Both the position numbers and the translations under genes were made by a program. Below are positions 24,369-36,031 of a stretch of 64,000 bases of DNA, in pieces. This stretch comes from Anaeramoeba ignava (lineage: Eukaryota > Metamonada > Anaeramoebidae), in assembly GCA_028826165.1 (NCBI GenBank), contig JAPDFW010000022.1:248001-312000 (forward strand), written 5' to 3'. The notes below the pieces were generated by a model. That model made no database searches and had not been told where the DNA came from. It saw nothing but the letters and a program-made list of their open reading frames with translations. Position 1 is the first letter of the stretch. Each line of letters begins with the position of its first letter.

Positions 24369-25176
24369 TTAAATTTAAATTTTAATAATTTATCGTTTAA
24401 TCCCATTTATTGTTCTTTTCTTTTATCAAAATTGGAAAACATTTCTAAAAAATTTTTTTTACTTCTTTTAATTTCAATTGAAAAAAAAAGTTTTAAAATA
24501 AAAATTTTTAAAAAAAAAAACTTTCTTTTTTCCCTAATTCCAATTAATTTTAATTTTAATTTTAATTTTAATATTAATTATAATTTTAATTTTAATTTTA
24601 ATTTTAAATTTAATTTTAATATTAATTTTATAAATGAATTTTAATATTAATTTTATAAATGAATTTTATAAATGAATTTTAATTTTAATTTTAATTTTAA
24701 TTTTAATTTTAATTTTAATTTTATAAATGAATTTTATAAATGAATTTTCATTTTAATTTTAATTTTAATTTTAATTTTAATTTTAATTTTAATTTTAATT
24801 GTAATTTTAATTTTAATTTTAAATTTTAATTTTGATTTATTTTTATTTTGATTTTAATTTTGATTTTGATTTTAATTTTGATTTTAATTTTAATTTTAAT
24901 TTTAATTTTATAAATGAATTTTAATTTTAATTTTAATTTTAATTTTAATTTTAATTTTAATTTTAATTTTAATTTTAATTTTAATTTTAATTTTAATTTT
25001 AATTTTAATTTTAATTTTAATTTTAATTTTAATTTTAATTTTAATTTTAATTTTAATTTTAATTTTAATTTTAATTTTGATTTATTTTAATTTTAATTTT
25101 AAATTTAAATTTAAATATTAATTTTGATTTTAGTTTTGATTTTAATTTTTTGGACAAAATTAAAGGAAATAAATAA
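24369..25176. repeat. Intergenic TTTTAA hexamer array between convergent genes
   Basis: After PEN-2, about 170 nt of unique AT-rich sequence, then from 24540 to about 25150 a TTTTAA hexamer run with TTTTGA variants and two blocks of TTTATAAATGAATTT. No gene seen. It separates the convergent PEN-2 (plus) and BABAM2 (minus) 3' ends. Confidence 0.85.
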
Positions 25177-27149
25177 TTAATTCTGATTTGAACGATAAAA
25201 AGCTTTTGGGAAAAAAAATGAACTAAAACCACCACTATTATCTTGTTGATCGTCTTCCATTTGTTGTTGTTGTTGTTGTTGTTCTTTTTTTAATTGTTCA
25301 TATCTTTTTTCTTGTTCTTTTAATTGTTCTAATTTTTTCTTATCAGATTCAAGAATCTGATTATGAAGATTTATTCCTGATTCACGAAGATAAGATGAAA
25401 TAAGATCAACCATTTCTTGTGGTTCATAATCTGCTGAAAATGGAAATTTTTTAAGATCTGTTATGAAAGTTGTTCCTTGTGTTCGAAAATATGAAACACT
25501 TTGGATTTGAATAAATGGTTTATCAAAAGGAAATGATGATGGAAGTTCAACTGAATTTTAATTTTAATTTTGATTTTAATTTTAATTTTGATTTTGATTT
25601 TAATTTTAATTTTAATTTTAATTTTAATTTTAATTTTAATTTTGATTTTAATTTTAATTTTAATTTTAATTTTAATTTTGATTTTGATTTTGATTTTAAT
25701 TTTAATTTTAATTTTAATTTTAATTTTAATTTTAATTTTAATTTTAATTTTAATTTTGATTTTGATTTTGATTTTAATTTTAATTTTAATTTTAATTTTA
25801 ATTTTAATTTTAATTTTAATTTTAATTTTAATTTTATAAATGAATTTCATTTTATAAATTAATTTTATAAATGAATTTTATAAATGGAAATAAATAATTA
25901 CTATATATTATTATTGGTGTCTTCTTTTTAACTAGTAATAAAAACCCAATCTTGAAAAATTGATTTGAATCATATTCAATCGGACTAAATAATATAAATT
26001 TGATTTTTAATTAGTTTTTTTTTATAATAATAATAATAATGATAGTAATAATAATAAATCACATTCCAAATTGTTTGACAAATAAATCAAGAACAACTCT
26101 TCTAAATTCTTTTGAATTCGACATGATTTTATTTTTAAAAGTAGCTTTTTCAATAAAATTAGCAACATATTCAGCAATACAAGTTTCCTCAGTCCATTTT
26201 GGCAAATTTTGGTTCATCATTTGATTGTTCTTTTTATCATAAACACGAATCTCAGGAAGAGCAAAAGGTTCTCTAAAAGAAAACAAGATACTATTTCCAT
26301 CAAAAAACTCATTGACAATTTTCAACTTAAAAATGGCTTGTTTTGATTCACTATCAAAAAAATACTCGACTTCCTGATTGTTTTCAAAAGTTTCATACTC
26401 AAATTTCAATCGAGGAGGAAGTTTGCCAAAGAATTTTTTTTGTCCGATTTTCCAAAGCGATAAAATTTCTTGAAGTAAATTTAATAAACATTCTGGATTT
26501 TCTGATTTCCAACTTTGATAACTCGTGATTTTACTAAAATCAATAATCATTTCTTGATTAATAGGCAATATCACATCAGGCGCTTCCAGAACGTTATTCC
26601 CGTTAAATAAAACTTCCCCTGATTTGCAATAATTCATCGGAATTAATAAAAAAATTAAATTAATAAAAAAATTAAATTAAAATTCAATTTAAATTTTTAA
26701 AAAAAAGAAAAACGAAAAAAATTTTTTTTTGCTTGTTTAAATGCTTCAAAAATACATGAGAAATTCGAAAAGCAATAGAGCACATCAATTGTAAAACGAG
26801 TTGCAAAGGGACTTTTATGGGAAGCCTTCCGGAAATTTTTGGGGATAAATTGAACTGTTTCACTTTGTAAATTGAATTGGGAAATTTTTTGGATCATCGG
26901 AATAAGCATTGTAGGCTCAAGAACTCGTTGACTTACACAGTTTTCCAGTGAGCTTAGATGCTGGTTAAATAATGTGCTGTTGGGATGAAGATGCAATTCG
27001 TTTATTTGGTTTTTTTCAACCGAAATTTCTTTTTCATTTATTTTTTCATTTGTTTTTTCTTTTTTCTTTTTCTTTTTCATTTTCTTTTTGATTTTTTTTA
27101 TCATTTTTGCTTTTGTTTTTGTTTTTGTTTTTGTTTTTGTTTTTATCAT
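25177..27149 (-). CDS. BABAM2: BRE/BABAM2, BRISC and BRCA1-A complex subunit
   Basis: BABAM2 is the UEV-domain scaffold of the Lys63-specific deubiquitinase complexes BRISC and BRCA1-A. Exons (minus): 27149-26756, 26618-26063, 25984-25902, 25550-25177; all phases close, 468 residues (human 383). Junctions are supported by family matches: NFSWEVLFNGNN against the human LKWDIIFNAQY; SWKSENPECLLNLLQEIL and PRLKFEYETF against SWNPSNPECLLLVVKEL and RLMFEYQTL; IPIEYDSNQFFKIGFLLL against VVEYDAEGFTKLTLLL; FIQIQSVSYFRTQG against LTFQSVYHFTNSG. The N-terminal 50 residues are a Lys/Thr-rich tail absent in human, so a later start is possible. The C-terminus is a coiled, Gln-rich extension. Intron 3 is repeat-filled. 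Confidence 0.9.
25551..25901 (-). repeat. BABAM2 intron 3, AAAATT/AAAATC hexamer array
   Basis: In sense orientation the intron is GTAATTATTTATTTCC, a short ATTTATAAAATT block, then about 45 hexamers AAAATT or AAAATC, ending AAAATTCAG. It stays open in several frames on both strands, explaining long Ile-Leu and Lys-Ile phantom frames. Splicing it out joins PIIIY to IELPSSFPF, as in BABAM2. Confidence 0.9.
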
Positions 27150-27416
27150 CTTTGCTTTTTTCTTGGTTTTTTTTAAAAAGATTTTTAAACTTTTTCATTT
27201 TGAAAGAAATAAAATTAAAAAAATAAAAAAATGAAATTTTTAATTTTGATTTTTTTTGATCCACTTTTTCGTTGTTTTAAAAAATAAAAATAAAAAAGGT
27301 TTTTTTTTAAAGAATTAATTTATTTTTTTCTTTTTCATTCAATTAAATGCTTATAAAAAAAAAGAAAAAAAAAAAAAGAAAAAGAAAAAAGAAAAAGAAA
27401 AAGCAAACAATTAATC

Positions 27417-30400
27417 TTATTTATAAAATTCATTCTCAAATAAAAAATTCTCGTTTCCTTCTGTTAATTGAGTTGACAGAATTCTTATATTTTTCAAAGA
27501 AGGAATAAAACCGTCTTTGAGCTCGATTCGTTCGTAAATCTTCTTCTCAAGATGCTGTGGAGACTGAGCGAGACAGATGAATTTTGAGGATTTGACACGA
27601 AGTTTGCCGTTTGAATTCTGGAGATAATAGCATATACTTGAATAAAGAGAAAGAGAAGATTTTTTTTTTTCATTTTTGGGAATCATGCGATTTTGGACTG
27701 GGGAAATTTCACTTTGGACATGAGAAAGTTGTAATTTTGTTGGTTTGGGTGAATCTTTGGGGATATAGAGCTCTTTTTTTATTAATGGATAAGAGGATTT
27801 TTTGGAAATGGTTTTGGGGGATTTCCCAGTAAGAAAATCGAGCGGCGACATTCCTTGATCAGGTTCTTCTGATTTTGACACAAATGGAGTTGTATTGAGG
27901 AAGCTGTAGGAGGTGTTGAGGTTGACCTTCTTGACGGAGCTCATTGTTCTTTGATGGAACGGCGAGCGCCAGTCAACAGACTTGTTCCCCATATCGACAC
28001 GGGTCTGCTCCACTTTGTCATCGATAAAATCGAAATAAAATTGAATTGAACGCGAAATGGCGGATTTGAGTTGCTCTCTTAAAGAGCTGCAATCGAGCGT
28101 GCTTTCTGTAACAAAGGCATATGTGCCTGTTGGTGTTGTGATCTGGAAGCTCTTGAACTCCGGATCGGGGAGGCCTAGAACATACTTGCTCACGAATATG
28201 GAGACGATCGGGAAGCAGTGTTCAAGTTCGTAGTTGTCGGTTTTTTTTTGTTTGCAAATAAGAAGAAGATCATTGAAGAGAAACAAGTAGCGTTGACCCA
28301 CGTTGTAGCCGTGAGTCTCGCGTTTTTTGGGGATGGGTGTGTTGAGCCATTCGAGTTCGTTCTGGGCATCTGCGTCGAGATGGAAGTCGAAATTTTGACG
28401 GTTGATTTTTTTCATTGAGCGAATTGCCGGAAAGTGGAACGGATTGACAGTCGGTTCCATTAAAAGAAAATCGTTTGTATTCCGCGATTTGGGTTTTTTG
28501 GATTTTTTCTTGGTTTGTTTGCGGTGCATGCTGCGATTAGGTTTGAGGGTCATTGACTTTGGGGTTGCGAAGGAGCGTGTGCGCTCTCTGTTTTTCTTCA
28601 TGAGCTCTTCTGGCTCGATATCCACAATCTCCAAATAGTTGATTTTGCCTCGATGGAGAAGAACGCGCTGCTTGGATTTGGAGAGCGCAAGAGGCAGACC
28701 CGAAATCTGCTTCTCCAGTTCGCCTAGTTGTATCAATTGCTCCTCCATCCGCTTCTGTTCGTTGATGTCATTTGCGGATGTTGTATATATTCTCAGAGCC
28801 TCTGTCACAAGCGGGTAATCTGGGTGGTTCTGCGGAGTGCGCTTGACCACCTCTTTCAGAAGAAGGGGATACTGCCCAAGTCGTTGTACCGGCTTGATCA
28901 ATATTGTGTTGAGATCGAGCTTGCGCAGCTCGGGATCTTTCCCAAGATCCTTCAGATGTTTCACAAAGGCCTGATTTGTGGACTCAAGCTCCTTGATTTT
29001 TGCTCGAGAATTCTCGAAATTTGTGTTGTAATCTCTGTATTGGTAAAGCGACTCTGAGTGCTTTGTGATGATATCTCCGATTTTCTCGTGACGGTTCCAG
29101 TGCTTGGTTCTTTGCTCGAGATTTTCGAGGAAGGATGTGTGAGATTTCCAGATATCGCTAATGTTCATGAAAACCGTTTTGGCTTCCGTTTTAGAAAGCA
29201 CTTTTTTATCAACGGCTGACTTGGCAAATCTTGTCACAAGCAATCCAATTATATTTACGTAATTCCTCTCTGTTTGCACAATTTCAAACACTGCATATGT
29301 TCGTTTGAATTCTGCAGTAAGCATCCCTGCGCATTCGCTGTGCTTGTTGTTCTCTGCAAGAAGATGCGGGAAATCCGGTGCTTTGGAGTAATTCACAAGA
29401 TCCACACCGTAGTCCAGCAAAAGATTGCACGCTTCCAAATTGCCTTCCTCCGCTGCTATCTGAATCGCGTTTTTTCCTGTCGCGTTCTTCTTGTTCACAT
29501 CGCGCACTCGTTGCAGTATTTCTGGGAGAAGACTGTTCATTTTGTTCTTGATTCCTAGATGGAGTGCATTCTCGCCGCAAATCCCAATAATGTCCGCTAG
29601 AAATCCTTGCTCAAGAAGATCCTTCGCGGCATCAATCTGGTTCGCTTGCAAAAACTCCACAAGTGGACATTCCACACCTCGACTCACAAGCATCTCAGCA
29701 ATTTCAAGATGCCCGTTTTTGCCTGCAAACAAAATTCCCATTTTTCCCGAATTGCCTGTCAAATCAAGTACTTTTTCGTAGTTGTCAAGTAGAATCTGCA
29801 CAAAATCACGGGATCCTTTTTGGCAAGCAATTTCGAAGGGTGTGAGGTTTTCTTTGTTGCGGATTGCCAAGTCCATCTCCGTCTTTGCAAGCGCTTGCGC
29901 CGTCTCCTTTATATTATCCATTGCAACAATATGGGCAGCAGTGTTGCCTTCGTTATTCTGAGCGTTGACAAAGCGCGGGTCACTTGCAAGAGCAGCCAGC
30001 ATTTCGGTCTTTCTCGTTATAGCCACTCTGTGGATGGCCAAGTTCCCCATTGAATCTTTCTCGTTTAGATATTTTTGCACTTGCGGGTTTTCAGACCCCA
30101 TAAACAAAATCATCATTTCCGCCGATCGTGATTTTTCAACTACAAATTCCACTATGTTTTTGCCGTCAACTTCGTTGCTAATATCCGCTTGGTTTTCAAG
30201 CAGCATCTTTACAAGAGATGCGTTTGAATTCATGATTGCATAGTGGATTGGGCGGAATCCCTTTTTGTTTTCAATGTTGATGTTGATCCCCATTTTGAAC
30301 AGGAACTCAACAATTTCCATGTTGTTTTTTTTCACCGCCAAAAGAAACGGTGTTTGGTTCTTTATATCCGGTTCGTCGATCCGCAGATCCATCAATTTGG

Positions 30401-33400
30401 ACATCGTCACAATCTTCTTTGCGATTCCCACTCGGCTTTTTTTACAGCTCAAATGGAGAATTGTCTGCTGTTGATTTGTCAATATTGTCAAATTGGCTCC
30501 TTGATCAAGCATTTTCTCAAATAATCCTTCAGATCCTGAAAGGCAGGCAAGATGGAACGGTGTGTATCCTTTTATATTCTTTGTGTCCAAATTTGCTCCC
30601 TTTTCCGTTAAATAATCTGCTGTTTCTAAATGCCCATAAATTAATGCCAAGTGAATCGCTGTGTTTTTTTCTGTGTCACATTTTTCCAGTGATGCTCCGT
30701 GTTGGATTAGCATCCGCATGGTGTTTTTATTGTCGTTCCGTATCGCCAGTAATAGTGGTGTGAAATTTTCCCGATCTTCTTTGTCTATTTGTGATCCTGA
30801 GTTTATAAGAAGTTCTGTGATTTCATCGAATCCATTCATTGCTATAAATAATTTTACATTTTATAAATAATTTTATATTTAATTTTATATTTAATTTTAT
30901 ATTTAATTTTATAAATAATTTTATATATAATTTTATAAATAATTTTATAAATAATTTTATAAATAATTTTATAAATAATTTTATAAATAATTTTATAAAT
31001 AATTTAATAATAATTTTATATATAATTTTATAAATAATTTAATAATAATTTTATAAATAATTTTATAAATAATTTAATAATAATTTTATAAATAATTTTA
31101 TAAATAATTTTTATAAATAATTTTTATATTTAATTTAATAAATAATTTTATATATAATTTTATAAATAATTTAATAATAATTTTATAAATAATTTTTAAA
31201 ATAATTTTTAAATAATTTTTAAATAATTTTATATTTAATTTTATAAATAATTTTATAAATAATTTTATAAATAATTTTATAAATAATTTTATAAATAATT
31301 TTATATATAATTTTATATTTAATTTTATAAATAATTTTATAAATAATTTTATAAATAATTTTATAAATAATTTTATAAATAATTTTATTAATAATTTTAT
31401 ATTTAATTTTATAAATAATTTTATAAATAATTTTATAAATAATTTTATAATTAATTTTATAATTAATTTTATAAATAATTTTATAAATAATTTTTTATAT
31501 ATATTTAATTTTATAATTAATTTTATAAATAATTTTATAAATAATTTTATAAATAATTTTATAAATAATTTTATAAATAATTTTATAAATAATTTTATAT
31601 TTAATTTTATATTTAATTTTATATTTAATTTTATAAATAATTTTATAAATAATTTTTATATATAATTTTATAAATAATTTTATAAATAATTTAATAATAA
31701 TTTTATAAATAATTTTATAAATAATTTTATAAATAATTTTATAAATAATTTTTATTAATTTTATAAATGATTTTATAAATAATTTTTATATAATTTTATA
31801 ATTAATTTTATAAATAATTTTATAATTAATTTTATAATTAATTTTATAAATAATTTTATGTTTAATTTTATAAATAATTTTTATATTTAATTTTATAAAT
31901 AATTTTATATTTAATTTTATAAATAATTTTATAAATAATTTTATAATTAATTTTATAATTAATTTTATAAATAATTTTATATATAATTTTATAAATAATT
32001 TTATAATTAATTTTATAAATAATTTTATAATTAATTTTATTAATAATTTTATAATTAATTTAATAAATAATTTTATATTTAATTTTATAATTAATTTTAT
32101 AATTAATTTTATAAATAATTTTATAAATAATTTTATATATGATTTTATAAATAAGCTCCTTCCATCTAAATTTGGTTCTTTTACCTGCCCAATGAATAGG
32201 TTGCCTACAAGAATAATCAATCGCTTTTTTTTTTCAAAAATAATAAAAAAGTGAATAAGAAAAAAGAACTGAAAAGAATTGAAATCAAAAATACCATTCA
32301 CTGAAGAAGGAAATTTTGCAATATAATTTTTTAAAGCTGTAAAATTATTAGTCTTAGTATAATCATGAACAACACTCCTTGCTCCTTTAGAAGATAGCAA
32401 TCTCACAACTTCTTCATGACCATAAATTTGCGCAATTTGCAAAGGAGTCAAACCTGCGCTATTTGGAGAATCAATCGCAACTTTATGTTGAAGAACCAAT
32501 TCAACGGATTTAATATTTCCTGATTCTGCAGCATAATGAAGCACTGATTGCTCATCTGAAGAGAGGTCTTCAAATGAAAATGATTTTTGAGAAAAAACCT
32601 CAAGAATATCAAAATGTGATTTTTGTGCTGCAATATGAATAGGCATCATTCCATCATTATTTTTTGTGTTTAATTTAAATTCTGTTTTCTCAATTATCAT
32701 TGATGCTTCTTCTGTTCGATTCGTTAATGCGCATAAATGGAGTATGTTATTGCGTTGTAAATCAATAGAATATAAATCTACCTTTTCATTTGCAATAAGA
32801 TATTTAAAGCATTCTATTCTTCCAAGTTTCACAGAGAAATGAATTGGTGCACTAATTTATTTTACAATTCATTTAATAAATAATTTAATAAATAATTTTA
32901 TAAATAATTTTATAAATAATTTTATAAATAATTTTATAAATAATTTTATAAATAATTTTATAAATAATTTTATAAATAATTTAATAAATAATTTAATAAA
33001 TAATTTTATAAATAATTTAATAAATAATTTTATAAATAATTTTATAATTAATTTTATAAATAATTTTATAAATAATTTTATAAATAATTTTATATAAATT
33101 CCAAAAATTTTCCAAAAAATTCCAAATAATTTGGATATTTAATTTTTATAAATAATTTAATAAATAATTTAATTTTATAAATAATTTTATATATAAATTC
33201 CAAAAATTTTCCAAAAATTTTATAAATAATTTGATATTTAATTTTATAAATTAATTTAATAAATAATAAATTAATAAATAATTTTATAAATAATTTTTTT
33301 ATATTTAATTTAATATATAATTTTATAAATAATTTAATATATAATTTTATAAATAATTTAATAAATAATTTTATAAATAATTTTATTAATAATTTTAATA

Positions 33401-35232
33401 AATAATTTAATAAATAATTTTATAAATAATTTTATAAATAATTTAATAAATAATTTTATAAATAATTTTATAAATAATTTTATTTAATTTAATAAATAAT
33501 TTTATAAATAATTTTATAAATAATTTTATAAATAATTTTATATAATTTTATAAATAATTTTATTAATAATTTTATAAATAATTTTATAAATAATTTTATA
33601 AATAATTTTATATTTAATTTAATAAATAATTTTATAAATAATTTTATTAATAATTTTTTATAAATAATTTTATAATTAATTTTATAAATAATTTTTTATT
33701 TTATAATTAATTTAATTTTATAAATAATTTAATAATTTTATAAATAATTTTATAATTAAATTAATTTTATAAATAATTTAATAAATAATTTTTATAAATA
33801 ATTTTATAAATAATTTTATAAATAATTTTATAAATAATTTTAATAAATAATTTTATATTTAATTTTATAATAATTTTATAAATAATTTTATAATTAATTT
33901 TATAAATAATTCCAAAAATTTTCCAAAAATTCCAAATAATTTGATATTTAATTTTATAATTTTATAAATAATTTTATAAATAATTTATATATAATTTTTA
34001 TAAATAATTTTATAAATAATTTTATAATTAATTTTATAAATAATTTTATAAATAATTTTATAAATAATTTTATAAATAATTTTATAAATAATTTATAAAT
34101 AATTTTATAAATAATTTTATATTTAATTTAATAAATAATTTTATATAAATAATTTAATTTTTTATATTTAATTTTATATTTAATTTTTATAAATAATTTT
34201 ATATATAATTTTATAAATAATTTTATAAATAATTTTATAAATAATTTTATATATAATTTTATAAATAATTTTATAAATAATTTTATATTTAATTTAATAA
34301 ATAATTTTATAAATAATTTTATAAATAATTTTATAAATAATTTTATAAATAATTTATAAATAATTTATAATTAATTTAATAAATAATTTTATATTTAATT
34401 TTATATTTAATTTTATATTTAATTTTATAAATAATTTTATAAATAATTTTATAAATAATTTTATAAATAATTTTATAAATAATTTTATAAATAATTTTAT
34501 TAATATAATTTTATAAATAATTTTATAAATAATTTTATAAATAATTTTATAAATAATTTTATAAATAATTTTATAAATAATTTTATAAATAATTTTATAA
34601 ATAATTTTATAATTTTATAAATAATTTTATAAATAATTTTATAAATAATTTTATAAATAATTTTATTAATAATTTAATAAATAATTTTATAAATAATTTA
34701 ATAAATAATTTTATAAATAATTTTATAAATAATTTTAATAAATAATTTTATAAATAATTTTATAAATAATTTTATAAATAATTTTATAAATAATTTTATA
34801 AATAATTTTCTTAATTGAAAATTTGTTTTCCATTTCCATTCTCATTTCCATTCCTTTTGTTCTTGTTGAAAAAAAATATAAAAAATAAAAAAGAAATGAA
34901 GAAATTTACAATTTATGAGCTGATTCAGAATTCGGATCAGCACCAGATTCTAAAAGAAGTTTTAAAATTTCTGGTTGATTTTTTTCTATAACAAGATGAA
35001 TTGGATAAAAACCAGTTGCTTTTGATTTTAACTCAGTTTCTATTCCATTATTAAGTAATAATTTAACGACCTCAATACGATTATGTTCAATTGCTACAAA
35101 TAATGCATTTTGGTTCAATTGATTTTTGCCTTTCCATAATTGATTATCTTTTTTTTCTAACATTTGTTTTAAAACATCAATTTTTCCTGCTCTACAAAGT
35201 TGAAAAACTGTCTCAAGATAATCTGAACTCAT
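27417..35232 (-). CDS. Ankyrin-repeat RhoGEF with PH domain
   Basis: Multidomain Rho-family exchange factor of 1,447 residues. Exons (minus): 35232-34910, 32851-32295, 32223-32185, 30841-27417; all phases close. Residues 1 to about 810 are ankyrin repeats: GFYPIHLVIEKNQPEILKLL, TPLQIAQIYGHEEVVRLL, PIHWAAMNGFDEITELLI. The last repeat is rebuilt across three exons, including one of only 39 nt. The DH domain spans about 815-1000, with TERNYVNIIGLLVTRF and the signature ILIKPVQRLGQYPLLLKEVV. A PH domain follows (about 1036-1236: VLLHRGKINYLEI, RYLFLFNDLLLICK) carrying a basic Ser/Lys insert, then a Ser-rich tail. Likely a cytoplasmic activator of Rac/Rho GTPases controlling actin. Exon 4 is markedly richer in G and C than its neighbours. 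Introns 1 (2,057 nt) and 3 (1,342 nt) are simple repeats. Confidence 0.93.
30860..32145 (-). repeat. Ankyrin-RhoGEF intron 3, TAAATAATTTTA array
   Basis: Dodecamer array TAAATAATTTTA with TATTTAATTTTA and TATATAATTTTA variants (plus-strand reading) filling intron 32184-30842. The unit is nearly self-complementary, so either strand could fold. No AG on the sense strand within the array; AGs occur only in the 30 nt next to the donor. Confidence 0.9.
32870..34808 (-). repeat. Ankyrin-RhoGEF intron 1, TAAATAATTTTA array
   Basis: Same dodecamer family as intron 3 of the same gene, nearly 2 kb, with small non-repeat islands containing TTCCAAAAATTTTCC (33100, 33200, 33910). Two introns of one gene sharing the unit suggests copying between them. 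Sense-strand AG is absent from the array and appears only in the donor-proximal 100 nt. Confidence 0.9.
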
Positions 35233-36031
35233 TGATTAAAAATTTATTTAGATAGACTCGTTTTGTTTTTGTTGTTTTTGTTTTATTTTGGGGTTATTTT
35301 ATGGAAAAAAAAATGATAATTTATTTCTTTATTAATTTTTTATTTTTTTTTATTGTTTATTCATTTTTTGTTAAAATTACGTAATTTATTTTTTTTTTTA
35401 ATTTAAATTTCATTCCACATTTTTTAGTTTAATTTTTAATCTAAATTTAATTTAATTTAGTTTAATTTTGTTGTTTGATTTAATTTCATTCAATTTTGTT
35501 GTTTGGTTTTTTAAATTTATTCCATTTTGTTGTTTAATTTCATTTCATTTCATTTCATTTCATTTAATTTTGTTGTTTAATTTAATTTAATTCCACATTT
35601 TTTAATTTAATTTTGTTGTTTAATTTAATTTAATTTCATTCCACATTTTGTTGTTTAATTTTTAATCTAAATTTATTTTAATTTCATTTAATTTTGTTGT
35701 TTAGTTAAATTTTAATCTAAATTTATTTATTCCATTTTGTTTTTTAGTTTAATTTCATTCCACATTTTTTAATCTAAATTTATTTTAGTTTAATTTAAAT
35801 TTATTTATTCCATTTTGTTTTTTAATTTAATTCCATTCCACATTTTTTAATCTAAATTTATTTTAATTTTTAATCTAAATTTAAATTTTAATTTAATTTT
35901 GTTGTTTGGTTTTTTAAATTTTTATTTTTTTAAAAAAGAATATCAAAAAAAAAGTAAATTTTTTTTCTCCAAACAATCCAAAATAAAAAATTAAAAAATC
36001 ATTAAGAAAAGAAATAGAAAGTGAAAAATTA
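35233..36031. other. Intergenic region with interspersed TTGTTGTTTAATTT and TTCCACATTTTTTAAT motifs
   Basis: Upstream of the ankyrin-RhoGEF start (minus) and downstream of the CCCH gene stop (minus). It carries about ten scattered copies each of TTTTGTTGTTTAATTT and CATTCCACATTTTTTAAT in an AT-rich background, an irregular interspersed array rather than a strict tandem. No exon or RNA gene found. It presumably includes the RhoGEF promoter. Confidence 0.55.

Noticed and set aside
25461-25862. Open frames Lys-Ile (minus) and Asn-Phe or Ile-Leu (plus)
   Set aside because: The region is BABAM2 intron 3 plus parts of exon 4; splicing gives a continuous family match and these frames are by-products.
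28218-30870. Many plus-strand open frames of 60-140 codons
   Set aside because: They are antisense to the GC-richer ankyrin-RhoGEF exon and show no family resemblance.
32165-32211. Acceptor CTTGTAG near 32210 for ankyrin-RhoGEF exon 3
   Set aside because: It puts the sequence out of the frame needed for QPIHWA and the ankyrin repeat; the upstream AAAG acceptor gives a complete repeat.
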